A stretch of DNA of 64,000 nt from Polynucleobacter sp. Adler-ghost (GTDB lineage: Bacteria; Pseudomonadota; Gammaproteobacteria; Burkholderiales; Burkholderiaceae), in contig NZ_CP061320.1 in assembly GCF_018688495.1 (NCBI RefSeq), forward strand, positions 1,150,586 through 1,214,585, given 5' to 3'. Under the pieces are notes generated by a model. The model made no database searches. It had not been told where the DNA came from and saw only the letters and a program-made list of their open reading frames with translations. Within the stretch, counting starts at the first letter, position 1. Every line of letters starts with the position of its first letter. Of the stretch, positions 41,495 through 51,123 are shown piece after piece. The position numbers and the translations under genes were made by a program.

Positions 41495-41514
41495 TTGCTA
41501 TACAAGTATAGCAA
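41495..41514. promoter_or_regulatory. operator palindrome of the toxin-antitoxin locus
   Basis: TTGCTATAC and GTATAGCAA flank a 2-bp centre, giving a perfect 20-bp inverted repeat immediately before the ribosome site of the RelB-like gene. This is the expected spot for autoregulation by the ribbon-helix-helix protein. Confidence 0.75.
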
Positions 41515-41681
41515 TTATGACGAATTTCTAAGAGGGATAGCAATGACAGTTTTTTTATTTAAAAAAGTTGGGCAAGAAAGATACCAAAATAAATAAGCAT
41601 CATTCAAGAAGGATACATTTTATTCGGGAGGTACCCGATATTCAACGCTATTGATAAAAGGGTTTTGGGAAGCCGCCCTAC

Positions 41682-42296
41682 TTAACGACGATCCATTAGT
41701 GCTCTGGCCAACGTGCCTGCATCGACATACTCGAGCTCACCACCCACCGGAATACCTCTAGCAATTCTGGTGACTTTGATGCCTTTAGACTTAAGCACTT
41801 CACCAATGTAGTGGGCAGTAGCCTCACCTTCACTCGTGAAATTCGTTGCTAGAACTACTTCCCTGACTGGTATTCCAGTATCGGGAGATTCAATACGATT
41901 GAGTAGTCGATCAAAATGAATTTCATTGGGACCCATGCCATCGAGTGGTGAGATGCGGCCCATTAATACAAAGTAATTACCCTTAAAACTCATAGTCTGC
42001 TCAATCATGACTTGGTCGGCAGGAGTTTCCACTATGCACAGCAGGGATGGATCACGACGATCATCCATACAAGTGCCGCAGATTTGGGTCTCTGAAAAAG
42101 TATTACAACGGGCGCAGTGACCTACAGTCTCTACTGCTTCACCTAATGATTGGGCTAGCACCGCTGCGCCATTGCGATCATGCTGCAGTAGATAGAAAGC
42201 CATACGCTGCGCTGACTTGGGACCTACTCCAGGTAATACGCGCAAAGCCTCGATCAAACGACCAAGGGCATCTTGCGGAGCTTCTTGACGCGCCAT
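41682..42296 (-). CDS. recR: recombination mediator RecR
   Basis: RecR loads RecA at gaps together with RecO. The 204 residues show the helix-hairpin-helix ([17 protein letters not shown]), a Cys4 zinc finger ([16 protein letters not shown]) and a Toprim domain ([15 protein letters not shown]). The C-terminal [16 protein letters not shown] is also present. It is third in the dnaX-ybaB-recR operon, a conserved order. Confidence 0.98.
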   Translation of the reverse strand: MARQEAPQDALGRLIEALRVLPGVGPKSAQRMAFYLLQHDRNGAAVLAQSLGEAVETVGHCARCNTFSETQICGTCMDDRRDPSLLCIVETPADQVMIEQTMSFKGNYFVLMGRISPLDGMGPNEIHFDRLLNRIESPDTGIPVREVVLATNFTSEGEATAHYIGEVLKSKGIKVTRIARGIPVGGELEYVDAGTLARALMDRR

Positions 42297-42321
42297 TAAA
42301 TGAACCGTTTTTGGTTAATGA

Positions 42322-42645
42322 TTAAAACGGCAGCTTAAAGCCAGGGGGCATTGGCATGCCCGCAGTAGCACCAGACATCACTTGTGAGCTGGCCGCTTCG
42401 ACTTGTTTGAATGCTTCTGTATAGGCAGTAACAAGCAAGTCTTCAAGCATTTCGCGATCATCCATTGCGCCTGGATCAATCTGAACACGCTTCATTTCGT
42501 GTTTACCAGAGATAGTGACTTTGACTAAACCACCAGCAGCTTGACCGGTGACTTCGAGCGCAGCCAATTGCTCTTGCGCTACTTTCATCTTCTCTTGCAT
42601 CTGCTGGGCTTGTTTCATCAAACCAGCAAGGCCGCCTTTCATCAT
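42322..42645 (-). CDS. ybaB: YbaB/EbfC nucleoid-associated protein
   Basis: This 107-residue DNA-binding protein has the family pattern: an N-terminal Met/Gln-rich helix ([24 protein letters not shown]), then [18 protein letters not shown]. It lies between dnaX and recR. The start may be either of the two ATGs at 42645 and 42642. Confidence 0.96.
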   Translation of the reverse strand: MMKGGLAGLMKQAQQMQEKMKVAQEQLAALEVTGQAAGGLVKVTISGKHEMKRVQIDPGAMDDREMLEDLLVTAYTEAFKQVEAASSQVMSGATAGMPMPPGFKLPF

Positions 42646-42672
42646 CGCTTTATTTCCTTATGTTTTTAATCT

Positions 42673-44319
42673 TTAGATTGGCTTAACAGAGCCACCAACT
42701 ACTTTGGCCCCAAACTCTTTTTCTAATTGCTGAATAAATGGATCTTGAGCAATCATCTGCTCTGCATTTTGTCTTTTCTCTTGGTGTATCTGAGCATCGA
42801 CTTTAGCGACGGTCTTACCCTCGACCTCACCCTTCTCTATTACTACTTTCACAGGCTTTCCAAAGTGTGCAGTGAGCGCATCTGCAAGGCGGCCAATGGA
42901 AGCCTCTGAAGCTAATTGCGGCATCGGTGTCACCACTGTGGCGCGGACGCCTGCTGGTGAATCCTCCCAATTCTGTAACTCTGTCTGAAACGCCAACTGT
43001 TGCACTAGACCTTTAACGGGCAACTGACGCATTAAGGTATGCCAGTCTGGACGATCAGAACTAGAGGCTGATGCAGCGGGCTTAGCTGCTGGTACTGGTG
43101 CTGGAGCAGATGCTGCAGGTGCAGACCTGACTGGGGCAGCAGTTTGATTTGCTGGTGCGGAAGGTCTTGGTGCCGAAGCTACTGGCGGTGTTGAGTTCCC
43201 TGCTCTACCGAGAGTTTCATTTCCGGGACGAAAGGCCAACATCCGCAAGAGAGTCATGGCAAAGCCAGTTTGCTCATCGGGTGCTAGTGATAAGTCTGGG
43301 CGGCTGGTAATACTGATTTGATAGAAGAGCTGCGCTTCTTCTTTTGTCAGCGCGCTAGCTAAGCGACGAATCTCTGCTGCTTCTGGCCAATCTTCTAATA
43401 CTGACTCAGGAACAATTTGTGCGGCTGCGATTTTCTGAATGAGGCTTGATAGATCAGCCAATGCTAATGAGAAAGACATGCTGCGCTCACCCATCTCATT
43501 AGAGATAGCTAACAATGTCGCGCCATCTTTTGCTATGAGGGCATCTAAAATTTTAATGAGGTAAGCATCATCCAAAGTGCCAAGCATGCCACGCACGGCT
43601 TCTTCAGATACTTTGCCAGCAGCATAGGCGATAGCTTGATCAGTCAGTGATAAAGCATCACGCATAGAGCCTTGCGCTGCTTTTGCTAAAACACGCAGTG
43701 CATTGGTCTCGCTATCGACTTTTTCTGAGGCAAGTACTTTTTCTAGATGCTCCACGATCAGCGGTACTGGCATTTGCTTGAGATTGAACTGCAAGCAACG
43801 CGACAGAATAGTGACTGGGATCTTTTGAGGATCAGTTGTAGCCAGTATGAACTTCACATGTTCAGGCGGCTCTTCGAGCGTTTTGAGCATGGCATTAAAG
43901 GCATGATTGGTGAGCATGTGCACCTCGTCAATCATGTAGACCTTGTAACGTGCATTACTGGGTGCGTAGGCTGCTTTTTCTAATAGAGCGGCAATGTCGT
44001 CTACCCCGCGATTACTCGCAGCATCCATCTCAATATAGTCAACAAAGCGTCCCGCATCGATTTCTAGGCAAGCTGGGCATTTTCCGCAAGGCTCTGAGGT
44101 CATGCGACCTTGGCCATCTTCCCCGGTGCAATTGAGGGCTTTGGCCATAATTCGGGCAATGGTGGTCTTTCCGACCCCGCGAGTACCTGTAAAGAGCCAA
44201 GCGTGGTGTAGTCGGCCTTGGTCCAAGGCATGGGTTAATGCCTTAACCACATGGTCTTGTCCTACCAATTGGGAGAATGTTTTAGGGCGCCACGAACGGG
44301 CTAAAGCCAATGCAGTCAT
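42673..44319 (-). CDS. dnaX: DNA polymerase III subunit tau/gamma
   Basis: This clamp-loader ATPase of 548 residues is shorter than E. coli tau (643). P-loop GTRGVGKTTIARI is near residues 45-57, the Cys4 zinc module spans about 64-82 (CTGEDGQGRMTSEPCGKCPAC), and Walker B with DEVHMLT follows. A Pro/Ala-rich linker (about 372-428) leads to the tau C-terminal domain. A possible gamma-producing frameshift was not examined in detail. It heads the dnaX-ybaB-recR operon and is divergent from the SRP RNA gene. Confidence 0.97.
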   Translation of the reverse strand: MTALALARSWRPKTFSQLVGQDHVVKALTHALDQGRLHHAWLFTGTRGVGKTTIARIMAKALNCTGEDGQGRMTSEPCGKCPACLEIDAGRFVDYIEMDAASNRGVDDIAALLEKAAYAPSNARYKVYMIDEVHMLTNHAFNAMLKTLEEPPEHVKFILATTDPQKIPVTILSRCLQFNLKQMPVPLIVEHLEKVLASEKVDSETNALRVLAKAAQGSMRDALSLTDQAIAYAAGKVSEEAVRGMLGTLDDAYLIKILDALIAKDGATLLAISNEMGERSMSFSLALADLSSLIQKIAAAQIVPESVLEDWPEAAEIRRLASALTKEEAQLFYQISITSRPDLSLAPDEQTGFAMTLLRMLAFRPGNETLGRAGNSTPPVASAPRPSAPANQTAAPVRSAPAASAPAPVPAAKPAASASSSDRPDWHTLMRQLPVKGLVQQLAFQTELQNWEDSPAGVRATVVTPMPQLASEASIGRLADALTAHFGKPVKVVIEKGEVEGKTVAKVDAQIHQEKRQNAEQMIAQDPFIQQLEKEFGAKVVGGSVKPI

Positions 44320-44350
44320 GTATTACATTCTAACAAGCTAAAATGGAATT

Positions 44351-44447
44351 GGACGGGCCTCCCCGCATGGCGGTTTGGATAACCTGGTCAGGTCGGGAAC
44401 GAAGCAGCCAAACCCAATTCTGTCAGTGCCGGGGGTCGGGCTCGTCC
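44351..44447 (+). ncRNA. ffs: 4.5S signal recognition particle RNA
   Basis: The 97-nt RNA has the conserved Ffh-binding domain (GGTCAGGTCGGGAACGAAGC at 44386-44405, then AGCC). The ends pair (GGACGGGC at the start, GCTCGTCC at the end with one G-U). It delivers ribosome-nascent chains to the membrane together with Ffh. The location just upstream of dnaX is the usual one. Confidence 0.96.
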
Positions 44448-44517
44448 ACCCCCCTCATATATTGAGAATAATTGTCGCCCCTTAGGGTTATGGGCCTAGG
44501 GTCACGCCCTTAGTCTC

Positions 44518-44919
44518 TTAGGAGTCTATTTTGATTTTCTTAAACTTATCTAAAAGTGCCAAGCTAGCTAAGATTTGATTGGCCATATCCGCATCAAGCT
44601 CCCCTTTGGCTAGTGCATAGAGCACTTGATCAGCGTGCTCTGCTTCTGGGGCATCTAGTAAAGCCTTAAAGATTTCTTTTTGCGTCATGCCTACATGAAT
44701 CTGTAATGGCGCCAAATTGATTTGCACAGCGCTGCCCTTAATACCAAAGCGCACTTGAGCCATCTCAATGAGTTCACTGCGCTGCTTTTCTTGGAGCTGG
44801 GCAAATGAAGGTAATGGAGAATTTGCGCTAGATGAGTTCGGTGAGCCATCAGCAGAAGAGCCTAAAGCAGGGCCTTTTCCACGTTTTTTATATACCAAAT
44901 CGTCCATAAAATCATCCAT
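44518..44919 (-). CDS. hypothetical protein, 133 aa
   Basis: The start at 44919 has an ideal AGGAGG upstream. The N-terminal 45 residues are low complexity (Ser/Asn/Gly/Pro). The C-terminal two-thirds is a compact acidic/helical domain (LIEMAQVRFGIKGSAVQINLAPLQIHVGMTQKEIFKALLDAPEAEHADQ, shown only in part as motif). I do not recognise a family. It has no signal peptide or membrane segment. Confidence 0.7.
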   Translation of the reverse strand: MDDFMDDLVYKKRGKGPALGSSADGSPNSSSANSPLPSFAQLQEKQRSELIEMAQVRFGIKGSAVQINLAPLQIHVGMTQKEIFKALLDAPEAEHADQVLYALAKGELDADMANQILASLALLDKFKKIKIDS

Positions 44920-45006
44920 GAGAGCCTCCTAAGTAACTTATGAGTGCAGGGTCATTCATGATCAGAATATTACCGCGATCCTTTGAAGGAGGCTTATTTT
45001 AGGAAT

Positions 45007-45138
45007 TTAAAGAATATGGAGAATTTTCATGATTTGCCAGATCATCAAAATGATCAATAAGACAACAATAGTTCGTGCGTCCATGACCAATCTAAATAAA
45101 CGCAATTGCTTGTGAGTGCATTCAAGTGAAACCTGCAT
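45007..45138 (-). CDS. possible small membrane protein, 43 aa
   Basis: In the gap 44920-45270, an open frame at ATG 45138 encodes a basic start (MQVSLECTHKQLRLFRL) followed by a single strongly hydrophobic helix (about residues 24-43) that reaches the C-terminus. AGGGG lies about 7 bases upstream. The charge pattern suggests an inner-membrane orientation with the N-terminus in the cytosol. Nothing else is seen in the gap. Confidence 0.4.
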   Translation of the reverse strand: MQVSLECTHKQLRLFRLVMDARTIVVLLIILMIWQIMKILHIL

Positions 45139-45270
45139 GACAAACCCCTAATAGCTAGAAAAGTTCAGCGTAGAGGTTTGCATCGAAAATGAACAGGGAT
45201 TGAAGTTGATTGGTGTGTAGGAAAGGATTACGCCCTCCTACACCCAATCAATACAGATTACTAATCAAGA

Positions 45271-46629
45271 TTATGTTTGTGAATCTGAGTTTCTGCCTTG
45301 GGTGACCTTCTTGCGAAGAAATGCAGGCTTCACTGCCTCAGCACTCATACAGAACATCACGTTATCGTCTAGATCAGCAATGCGATTCTTGAGCTTATCT
45401 GAGGAATACATCAGTTCTTTTTCCATTGCCTCATGATCACGTCTCTCTAGTAACTTGCGCAAGTAACTGACTGTTTCTGCCAGCCAGGGATTCTCATGTG
45501 AGCGCTCTTCTAGTTTTGCCATCAGACGCTCTACTGCTGACCAATTACGGTCACGTACATGTAGGCGAGCTTCGCGCTGAATATCAGCAGCCTCTACTTC
45601 ATTAAAGCGACGGGCCACTAGTTCGTCTTCCGGGGCTAACTGGTAGTCAGCTAGTGATACGACCTTAAGCTGAGGCAGACTGACTGCAAACTCATGCTCA
45701 ATACCATCTTTGTCTTTTGCCAAGATCGTGCAACGTAGTACCGAGCCATTGTCTTGTAGGTGAATGACTTCTGGCATTGAAAGAGAGATTGCCATCCATA
45801 CTTCAGATCCTTGAGCAATCGCTGGCAAACAGTATTGACCACTCGCATTTTGTACATAGTCATTGCGCACCCGTACTTGTTCATTCCTTTGTCCTATACG
45901 ATGCAATAGCGGTGTATTTAACTTAATACGGACATCTTGCCAAACCAAACTAGTCAAGAAACCGAGTTCTGCATCAAAAGATTCTGCAAGGTCTTCGGCA
46001 CGCTGGCCGTACCAGCTATTGCCTTGTCCCGCAGTAGCAATACCAGTCATCAACTCTTCATTGAAATCAAACCCAATCCCCACTGTGGATGTCGTTACTC
46101 CTGCGCTCGCCAGTTCTCTGACTTGCTCATAAATTGCTTCTTTAGACAGCAGACCTCGATTTGCTTGTCCATCAGACAACAAGATGACTCGACTGACCAT
46201 GCCGCGACCGGCACGTGGCGCCAGGGTTTCAGCGCCTTTGAGCCAGCCGCCATGAAGGTTTGTCATGCCATTAGGCTGAATGCTATCCAAGCGAATTGGC
46301 AGCAATGCTTTTGCCATCCTTACTGACATGGTTTCTAGTAAGACTTCCACCATATCGTCATAGATCACTACTGAGACCCAGTCTTCGTCTTCTAGGCGAG
46401 AGAGTAAATCTAGGGCGCAACGCTTTGCTTCAGTCAGCTTGCCGCCATTCATGGAGCCTGAGCGATCGATCACTAGAGAGACTGCTAAAGGGGTGCGTTC
46501 AGACACCCCTGCCATCTCCTGAACTGGTGCACGCAAGCGGACTAATACATCTACGCTCTCCCCAGTATTGTTTGCCATTACTGGTTTGCGGGTTCCTAGT
46601 AGGACTTCTAATTCTTTGCCGTTAATCAT
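45271..46629 (-). CDS. von Willebrand A domain protein
   Basis: The 452 residues start with a beta-rich segment. A vWA domain follows with an intact MIDAS, VIDRSGSMNGG at about residues 53-63 plus TNLHGGW and VILLSDGQANRG. A beta-sandwich region and a helical C-terminus follow. It has no signal peptide, so it is cytosolic. Its start overlaps the end of the MerR-like gene by 8 bp, with AAAGGA as ribosome site, so the pair is translationally coupled. No known pathway is assigned. Confidence 0.8.
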   Translation of the reverse strand: MINGKELEVLLGTRKPVMANNTGESVDVLVRLRAPVQEMAGVSERTPLAVSLVIDRSGSMNGGKLTEAKRCALDLLSRLEDEDWVSVVIYDDMVEVLLETMSVRMAKALLPIRLDSIQPNGMTNLHGGWLKGAETLAPRAGRGMVSRVILLSDGQANRGLLSKEAIYEQVRELASAGVTTSTVGIGFDFNEELMTGIATAGQGNSWYGQRAEDLAESFDAELGFLTSLVWQDVRIKLNTPLLHRIGQRNEQVRVRNDYVQNASGQYCLPAIAQGSEVWMAISLSMPEVIHLQDNGSVLRCTILAKDKDGIEHEFAVSLPQLKVVSLADYQLAPEDELVARRFNEVEAADIQREARLHVRDRNWSAVERLMAKLEERSHENPWLAETVSYLRKLLERRDHEAMEKELMYSSDKLKNRIADLDDNVMFCMSAEAVKPAFLRKKVTQGRNSDSQT

Positions 46630-47500
46630 GTGCTTTTCCTTTACCTTGCTCGGCCATCATGGCCATTAATCGATTGAGTTTTTCTTGCATCTCTAAAAAT
46701 TGATTCTGTCTTTCTGCTCGCTCTCGGTCTATGGTGTCGAACCATTGCGCTCGTTCATCCAGCATGACCAGTCGCATTCGTTCGAAGCGTTCTTCGTAAA
46801 CCATGCGTTCTCTTTCAGCAATCAGCTGCGCTCGATCTACTAAATCACTAAGGCTGTGCCGAATGGTTTCTGATAGATCATTAATCTGCTTATTGACTTG
46901 ATCACTCAATCTATCTAGACGCTCTAATGAATCGATATTTACGGGCTCTGGAATGCTTGCCTGTATACGACTGGCAAATGCATTGAGATCTGCACTCAGA
47001 GCATCCTGAATTACAGACTTCTGACTGTTAGCCATCACCCAAGGTATTTCAGAGGCGGATGGATCTTTGATCTTGATCTTACGAACTGATGAAGATTGAT
47101 CTTCACTAGCGCTACGCATACTCTTAGGTGATGGGTTCTGAAATGAAGCCACTAATAGCTCTGCCATATTGGGCTTGGTTTTATTCATGACCAAGGCTTC
47201 AAGCTGTGCACTCTCCAAGGAGGAAAGATACGGAGCTACCTTTTGCATAGGAAAGCCAGCATCCACCAAAAAGCGCCCTGCTAAGAACTGCAAAAGATGT
47301 AGGTAGCCATACTCTGCATCCCGACCTATTCTTTTAGGGCGATCTACCAGACCCTCAGTTACGTAATAGCGCACAAGGCGCTCATTGATTTTGTCTAGAT
47401 CTCCAGGCATTTGGAGATATTGGGCGCATTGGGTTGCTACGGATGCCATATCCACGGCATTTCCGCTAAACCCGTGATATTGATTGATTAAAAACCCCAT
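46622..47500 (-). CDS. MerR-like regulator with coiled-coil C-terminus
   Basis: From ATG 47500 (preceded by AGGAGAGG) the product has 292 residues. The N-terminus has a MerR-type winged helix: CAQYLQMPGDLDKINERLVRYYVTEGLVDRPKRIGRDAEYGYLHLLQFLAGRFLVDAGFP (positions roughly 24-85, key residues R-Y-Y and GR-x-x-x-Y-x-Y). A low-complexity linker (130-170) and a long Glu/Arg-rich coiled coil (220-290) follow. The usual effector-binding domain is absent. It may dimerise or contact the vWA partner by the coil. TGACA/TGTCA repeats upstream suggest self-control. Confidence 0.78.
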   Translation of the reverse strand: MGFLINQYHGFSGNAVDMASVATQCAQYLQMPGDLDKINERLVRYYVTEGLVDRPKRIGRDAEYGYLHLLQFLAGRFLVDAGFPMQKVAPYLSSLESAQLEALVMNKTKPNMAELLVASFQNPSPKSMRSASEDQSSSVRKIKIKDPSASEIPWVMANSQKSVIQDALSADLNAFASRIQASIPEPVNIDSLERLDRLSDQVNKQINDLSETIRHSLSDLVDRAQLIAERERMVYEERFERMRLVMLDERAQWFDTIDRERAERQNQFLEMQEKLNRLMAMMAEQGKGKAHD

Positions 47501-47534
47501 TCCATCCTCTCCTAGAAGCAATGCTAACTATTAA

Positions 47535-47579
47535 TGACACCTATTACTGTCAATATGACATCTAAAACTGGTGATGTCA
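47535..47579. promoter_or_regulatory. TGACA/TGTCA repeats upstream of MerR-like gene
   Basis: Two inverted repeats are stacked here: TGACA-N8-TGTCA at 47535-47552 and TGACATC-N10-GATGTCA at 47556-47579. They probably mark the promoter and operator of the leftward MerR-like gene. The rest of 47580-47803 is AT-rich with no gene seen. Confidence 0.5.
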
Positions 47580-47803
47580 ATAGCCTAATTCATCAAAGAA
47601 GAACTATTTATTGCTTAGGAATAACAGTAGATGGGGAGAGGCTCAGGGGGTGAGCTTCAGAGATGAGAAATTGAAAATTTAAAGAGCAAAACAGCGCATT
47701 TCTTATCCCACAAAAACAAAAGCAAAAAATTGATAAATATATTGGGGAAGACTCACTCAAATACAATGAAATTAAAAGTGATTTAACAGTTAAAAAAAAT
47801 AAT

Positions 47804-48784
47804 ATGGCCAGAATGAAAAATAAAGAAACTATCAAATTTATAGATTTATTTGCCGGAATAGGTGGCATGAGAATTGGCTTTGAAGATGCTGGCGCGCAAT
47901 GTGTTTTGACTTGTGAGATTGATGATGCCGCAATGACTACCTACAAGGAAAACTATAAACCTGAACACAATCACAAATTTTCACGTGACATTCTAAACTT
48001 AGGCCTAGGTAGCGATTTTGTTCCTGATCACAATATTCTGGTTGCAGGATTTCCATGCCAGCCCTACTCTATTGCAGGGCTCAGAAAAGGTCTTAAAGAT
48101 GAGCGTGGTGGCGATATTTTCAAAGCTATATTGCGTATTTTGAATAAAAATAAGCCAGATGCATTTTTACTCGAAAATGTAAAAGGGATTGTTAATCATG
48201 AAAATGGCGAAACCTTTAAGTTCATGATTACGTCTTTGGCAGAGTGTGGCTACCATATCGTACCTCCGGAAGTATTAAATTCAATGACGCATGCAAATGT
48301 GCCTCAAAACCGAGAACGCGTTTTTGTAGTTGGATTTAAGGATCCTGAAAAAGCAGCAAAGTTTAAATATCCCAATGAAGTGAAATTAAGCAGAACAATT
48401 CATGATTGCTTAGAGAGCGTTAAGGCTGGGGAAGAGTTTTATTACACAGAAGAAAAATATGACTGCACCAAGGCATTAAAGGTGGCCATGAAAAATAAAG
48501 ACACTATCTATCAATGGCGTCGCCAATATGTTCGCGAAAACAAGTCGAACGCATGCCCAACATTAACCGCAAACATGGGTTCAGGTGGCCACAATGTCCC
48601 GCTAATTTTAGATAGTTTTGGCATTAGAAAATTAACCCCACGTGAAACAGCTAATTTCCAAGGGTTCCCAAGATCCTTCAAATTACCTAAATTAGCCAAT
48701 TCCAAGCTTTACCATCAATTTGGAAACAGCGTTACAGTTCCATTAATTAAAAAGATTGCTACAGAAATAATAAAGGTTCTATAA
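47804..48784 (+). CDS. DNA C5-cytosine methyltransferase
   Basis: This 326-residue MTase has the motifs of m5C enzymes in order. FIDLFAGIGGMRIGFEDAG binds SAM (I). The catalytic Cys85 lies in GFPCQPYSIAG (IV). ENVKGI is VI, QNRERVF is VIII, and ETANFQGFP and FGNSVTVP are IX and X. The target-recognition region between VIII and IX is compact. The gene starts the defence island, 69 bp before the McrB-like gene, so it probably protects host sites from the neighbouring nuclease. Confidence 0.95.
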   Translation: MARMKNKETIKFIDLFAGIGGMRIGFEDAGAQCVLTCEIDDAAMTTYKENYKPEHNHKFSRDILNLGLGSDFVPDHNILVAGFPCQPYSIAGLRKGLKDERGGDIFKAILRILNKNKPDAFLLENVKGIVNHENGETFKFMITSLAECGYHIVPPEVLNSMTHANVPQNRERVFVVGFKDPEKAAKFKYPNEVKLSRTIHDCLESVKAGEEFYYTEEKYDCTKALKVAMKNKDTIYQWRRQYVRENKSNACPTLTANMGSGGHNVPLILDSFGIRKLTPRETANFQGFPRSFKLPKLANSKLYHQFGNSVTVPLIKKIATEIIKVL

Positions 48785-48853
48785 AAAAGCTTATAAAAGA
48801 GCTATTCTTTAGAATTAGATTGCAAAAAGCGTTAAGGCGAGAGAGGCATTGCT

Positions 48854-51106
48854 ATGAAGTTCTATTACGTCAAACTAAGTTGTCCAGAGGCAAATGATGG
48901 TGATAAATTCAAAAAAATTCTTAGCGCATGTCTAACTAAAAAGGTTGAGGATTTTGAATTTTCAAATATTCCAAACAAGATTCATGAGCTTGAGAAAAAT
49001 GATTTCGTCGTTTTTATTCTTAGCGGTGATGTTGGCAATAAAAATGTATATTTTCGAAATGATGACAGCTTAAAAAATTTCGGTAATGGTATATACGCCC
49101 TTGGAAAAGTAAACTCAATTACACCGGTAGATAAAAAATTCTCCGCAACTCTCTACCCTTTGAATGAGTGCATCTCACGAGAGCAACTTTATCTTTATCC
49201 TCAATTTTCTGACAACCTAGGAGTGATGACGAAGGGAAGTCCGAATCAAGCTGGGTTGTACAGCCTGGATCAGGATGTTTATCTGTCGTTAATAGATTAC
49301 TTAACTAAAAATAAGATTATAAATAATGAATATGGGCTACTTAAAGAAATCAACTATACGGACAAATTATCACAAGTCGCCATTGCAAACCAAATTTTTT
49401 TAAAGGCTAAAAATCTTGAAAGCTTCAAAGCTTTAGGCCTATTACAGGCCTCGCCTAACAAATTATTTACTAGCCACAATAATGCCCCCAGGGACTATTT
49501 AATAGACTGCTTTTGCAAGTGGTTCGCTAAGCCAGAAAATTTCAAAATATCTTATGAGGGTCTTGTAACAGGCAAAGTTTTAAAGTCGTGGGATCAAGAT
49601 TTCTTTAACCATCAAATTTTTAGCATCGATAAGGATGCAATTGATGAAGATATAAAGAAAATAAAAAAGATTGTTGAAAATTCTGATGCCAATCAAGAAT
49701 GGTCAAAGTTCAATGACTCAAGTAGCAAAGGTGCGCCAAAGGCTGTGCTTGGAAAAAACAATTATTTAAGTTTTTTAGATTCGTTCTCAAAAGATCCGGA
49801 GCAGATTAAAGCATATAAAGATCTTTTTAACATCAAGGTAACCTCAAACGCAAACATCGCCCTTAGATTAAGTAAGCCCTTCATATTGTTGGCAGGAATT
49901 TCCGGGACTGGCAAAACTCGATTCATACGTGAGCAAGCTTCAAAAACTGGCTCCATTGAAAAAACCTACCAACTCATTCCTGTTAGACCTGACTGGCATG
50001 AACCATCGGACCTTCTTGGATACGTATCCAGAGTAAGTGGTTCCCCGTATTATGTGGCTACAGATGTATTGAGATTTATAGTTAAGGCCTGGTCTGCAAT
50101 AGCGGATAAAAATATAGATTGTCAAAGCAAAGTCATCAAAGGCCACATTCTCGATCTAAATGAGATTCCCCCATACTGGTTATGTCTTGATGAGATGAAT
50201 CTTGCGCCAGTTGAGCAATATTTTTCGGATTTTCTATCAATACTTGAAACTCGTATATGGGCCAAGAATACCAATAAATTTGAGTATTCGTGCGATGCCC
50301 TTCTGAGTGGCAAATTAGTAAATGAAGGTGGCCATCAACTAAGAAATGATCTTGAAATAACTGGGGGGAAATATGACGCGCTGTGGGACCATTTCTCAAA
50401 CTTTGGGATTGGAATACCCCTAAATCTGATTGTTGCGGGTACAGTCAACATGGATGAAACGACCCATGGATTTTCTCGCAAGGTGTTAGATCGCGCGCTA
50501 AGTTTTGATTTTGGTGACTTCTTTCCAAATAATTTTGACTCATACTTTAACCCCTCAATTGAGGCGGTAACTTTAGGCTATCCAATTTGGTCAAATGCCT
50601 CGATAGAGCTGGATGCGCTCTCAACAACAATAGATAAAGATGGCAAAAAATCAATAGGATTTCTATCTGAAGTTAATGAAAAACTTGATGGTAGCTACTT
50701 TAAGATTGCATATCGCTCATTAAATGACCTACTACTTTCAGTCATTGCTTTTCAACCCAAATCTGAGATTGAGCTACATGCCGTGTGGGATGATTTTGTA
50801 ATGTGCAAAATCCTACCAAGGATTGAAGGAGATATTGATAAATTAGCCATTCACGGTGGTACCAGCGACGCACAAGTAACGATTCTTTCAGAGCTCAAAG
50901 AACTTCTAGCAAAAAAATTATCATCCATTTGGAATGATGAGTCTAGACCAGACCTCTATCGTCGATTTTCAGGAACCACAACAACTGATAGAAATATTCA
51001 AGAAACAAATACAAATACAATTCTTATCGCCTGTAGAAGTAAAAATAAAATATCCTGGATGGAGAATAGACTTACCAATACTTCATTTACAAACTACTGG
51101 CCATAA
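48854..51106 (+). CDS. McrB-like AAA+ restriction protein
   Basis: The 750 residues have an unrecognised N-terminal half (about 1-300), possibly a PUA/EVE-like or other DNA-reading domain near 80-150. A McrB-type AAA+ motor follows, with Walker A GISGTGKT at 348-355, Walker B LCLDEMNLAPVEQ around D446-E447, and GTVNMDETTHGFSRKVLDRA at 529-548. The McrB MNxxD-like nucleotide-specificity loop is altered, so whether it uses GTP or ATP is open. It should drive the McrC-like nuclease next to it. Confidence 0.9.
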   Translation: MKFYYVKLSCPEANDGDKFKKILSACLTKKVEDFEFSNIPNKIHELEKNDFVVFILSGDVGNKNVYFRNDDSLKNFGNGIYALGKVNSITPVDKKFSATLYPLNECISREQLYLYPQFSDNLGVMTKGSPNQAGLYSLDQDVYLSLIDYLTKNKIINNEYGLLKEINYTDKLSQVAIANQIFLKAKNLESFKALGLLQASPNKLFTSHNNAPRDYLIDCFCKWFAKPENFKISYEGLVTGKVLKSWDQDFFNHQIFSIDKDAIDEDIKKIKKIVENSDANQEWSKFNDSSSKGAPKAVLGKNNYLSFLDSFSKDPEQIKAYKDLFNIKVTSNANIALRLSKPFILLAGISGTGKTRFIREQASKTGSIEKTYQLIPVRPDWHEPSDLLGYVSRVSGSPYYVATDVLRFIVKAWSAIADKNIDCQSKVIKGHILDLNEIPPYWLCLDEMNLAPVEQYFSDFLSILETRIWAKNTNKFEYSCDALLSGKLVNEGGHQLRNDLEITGGKYDALWDHFSNFGIGIPLNLIVAGTVNMDETTHGFSRKVLDRALSFDFGDFFPNNFDSYFNPSIEAVTLGYPIWSNASIELDALSTTIDKDGKKSIGFLSEVNEKLDGSYFKIAYRSLNDLLLSVIAFQPKSEIELHAVWDDFVMCKILPRIEGDIDKLAIHGGTSDAQVTILSELKELLAKKLSSIWNDESRPDLYRRFSGTTTTDRNIQETNTNTILIACRSKNKISWMENRLTNTSFTNYWP

Positions 51107-51123
51107 TTTTTTTAAGTACGTAA

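Noticed and set aside
47608..47868. Minus-strand hydrophobic frame of 86 residues overlapping the methyltransferase start
   Set aside because: It is AT-driven, has no ribosome site and overlaps the conserved start of the methyltransferase gene.
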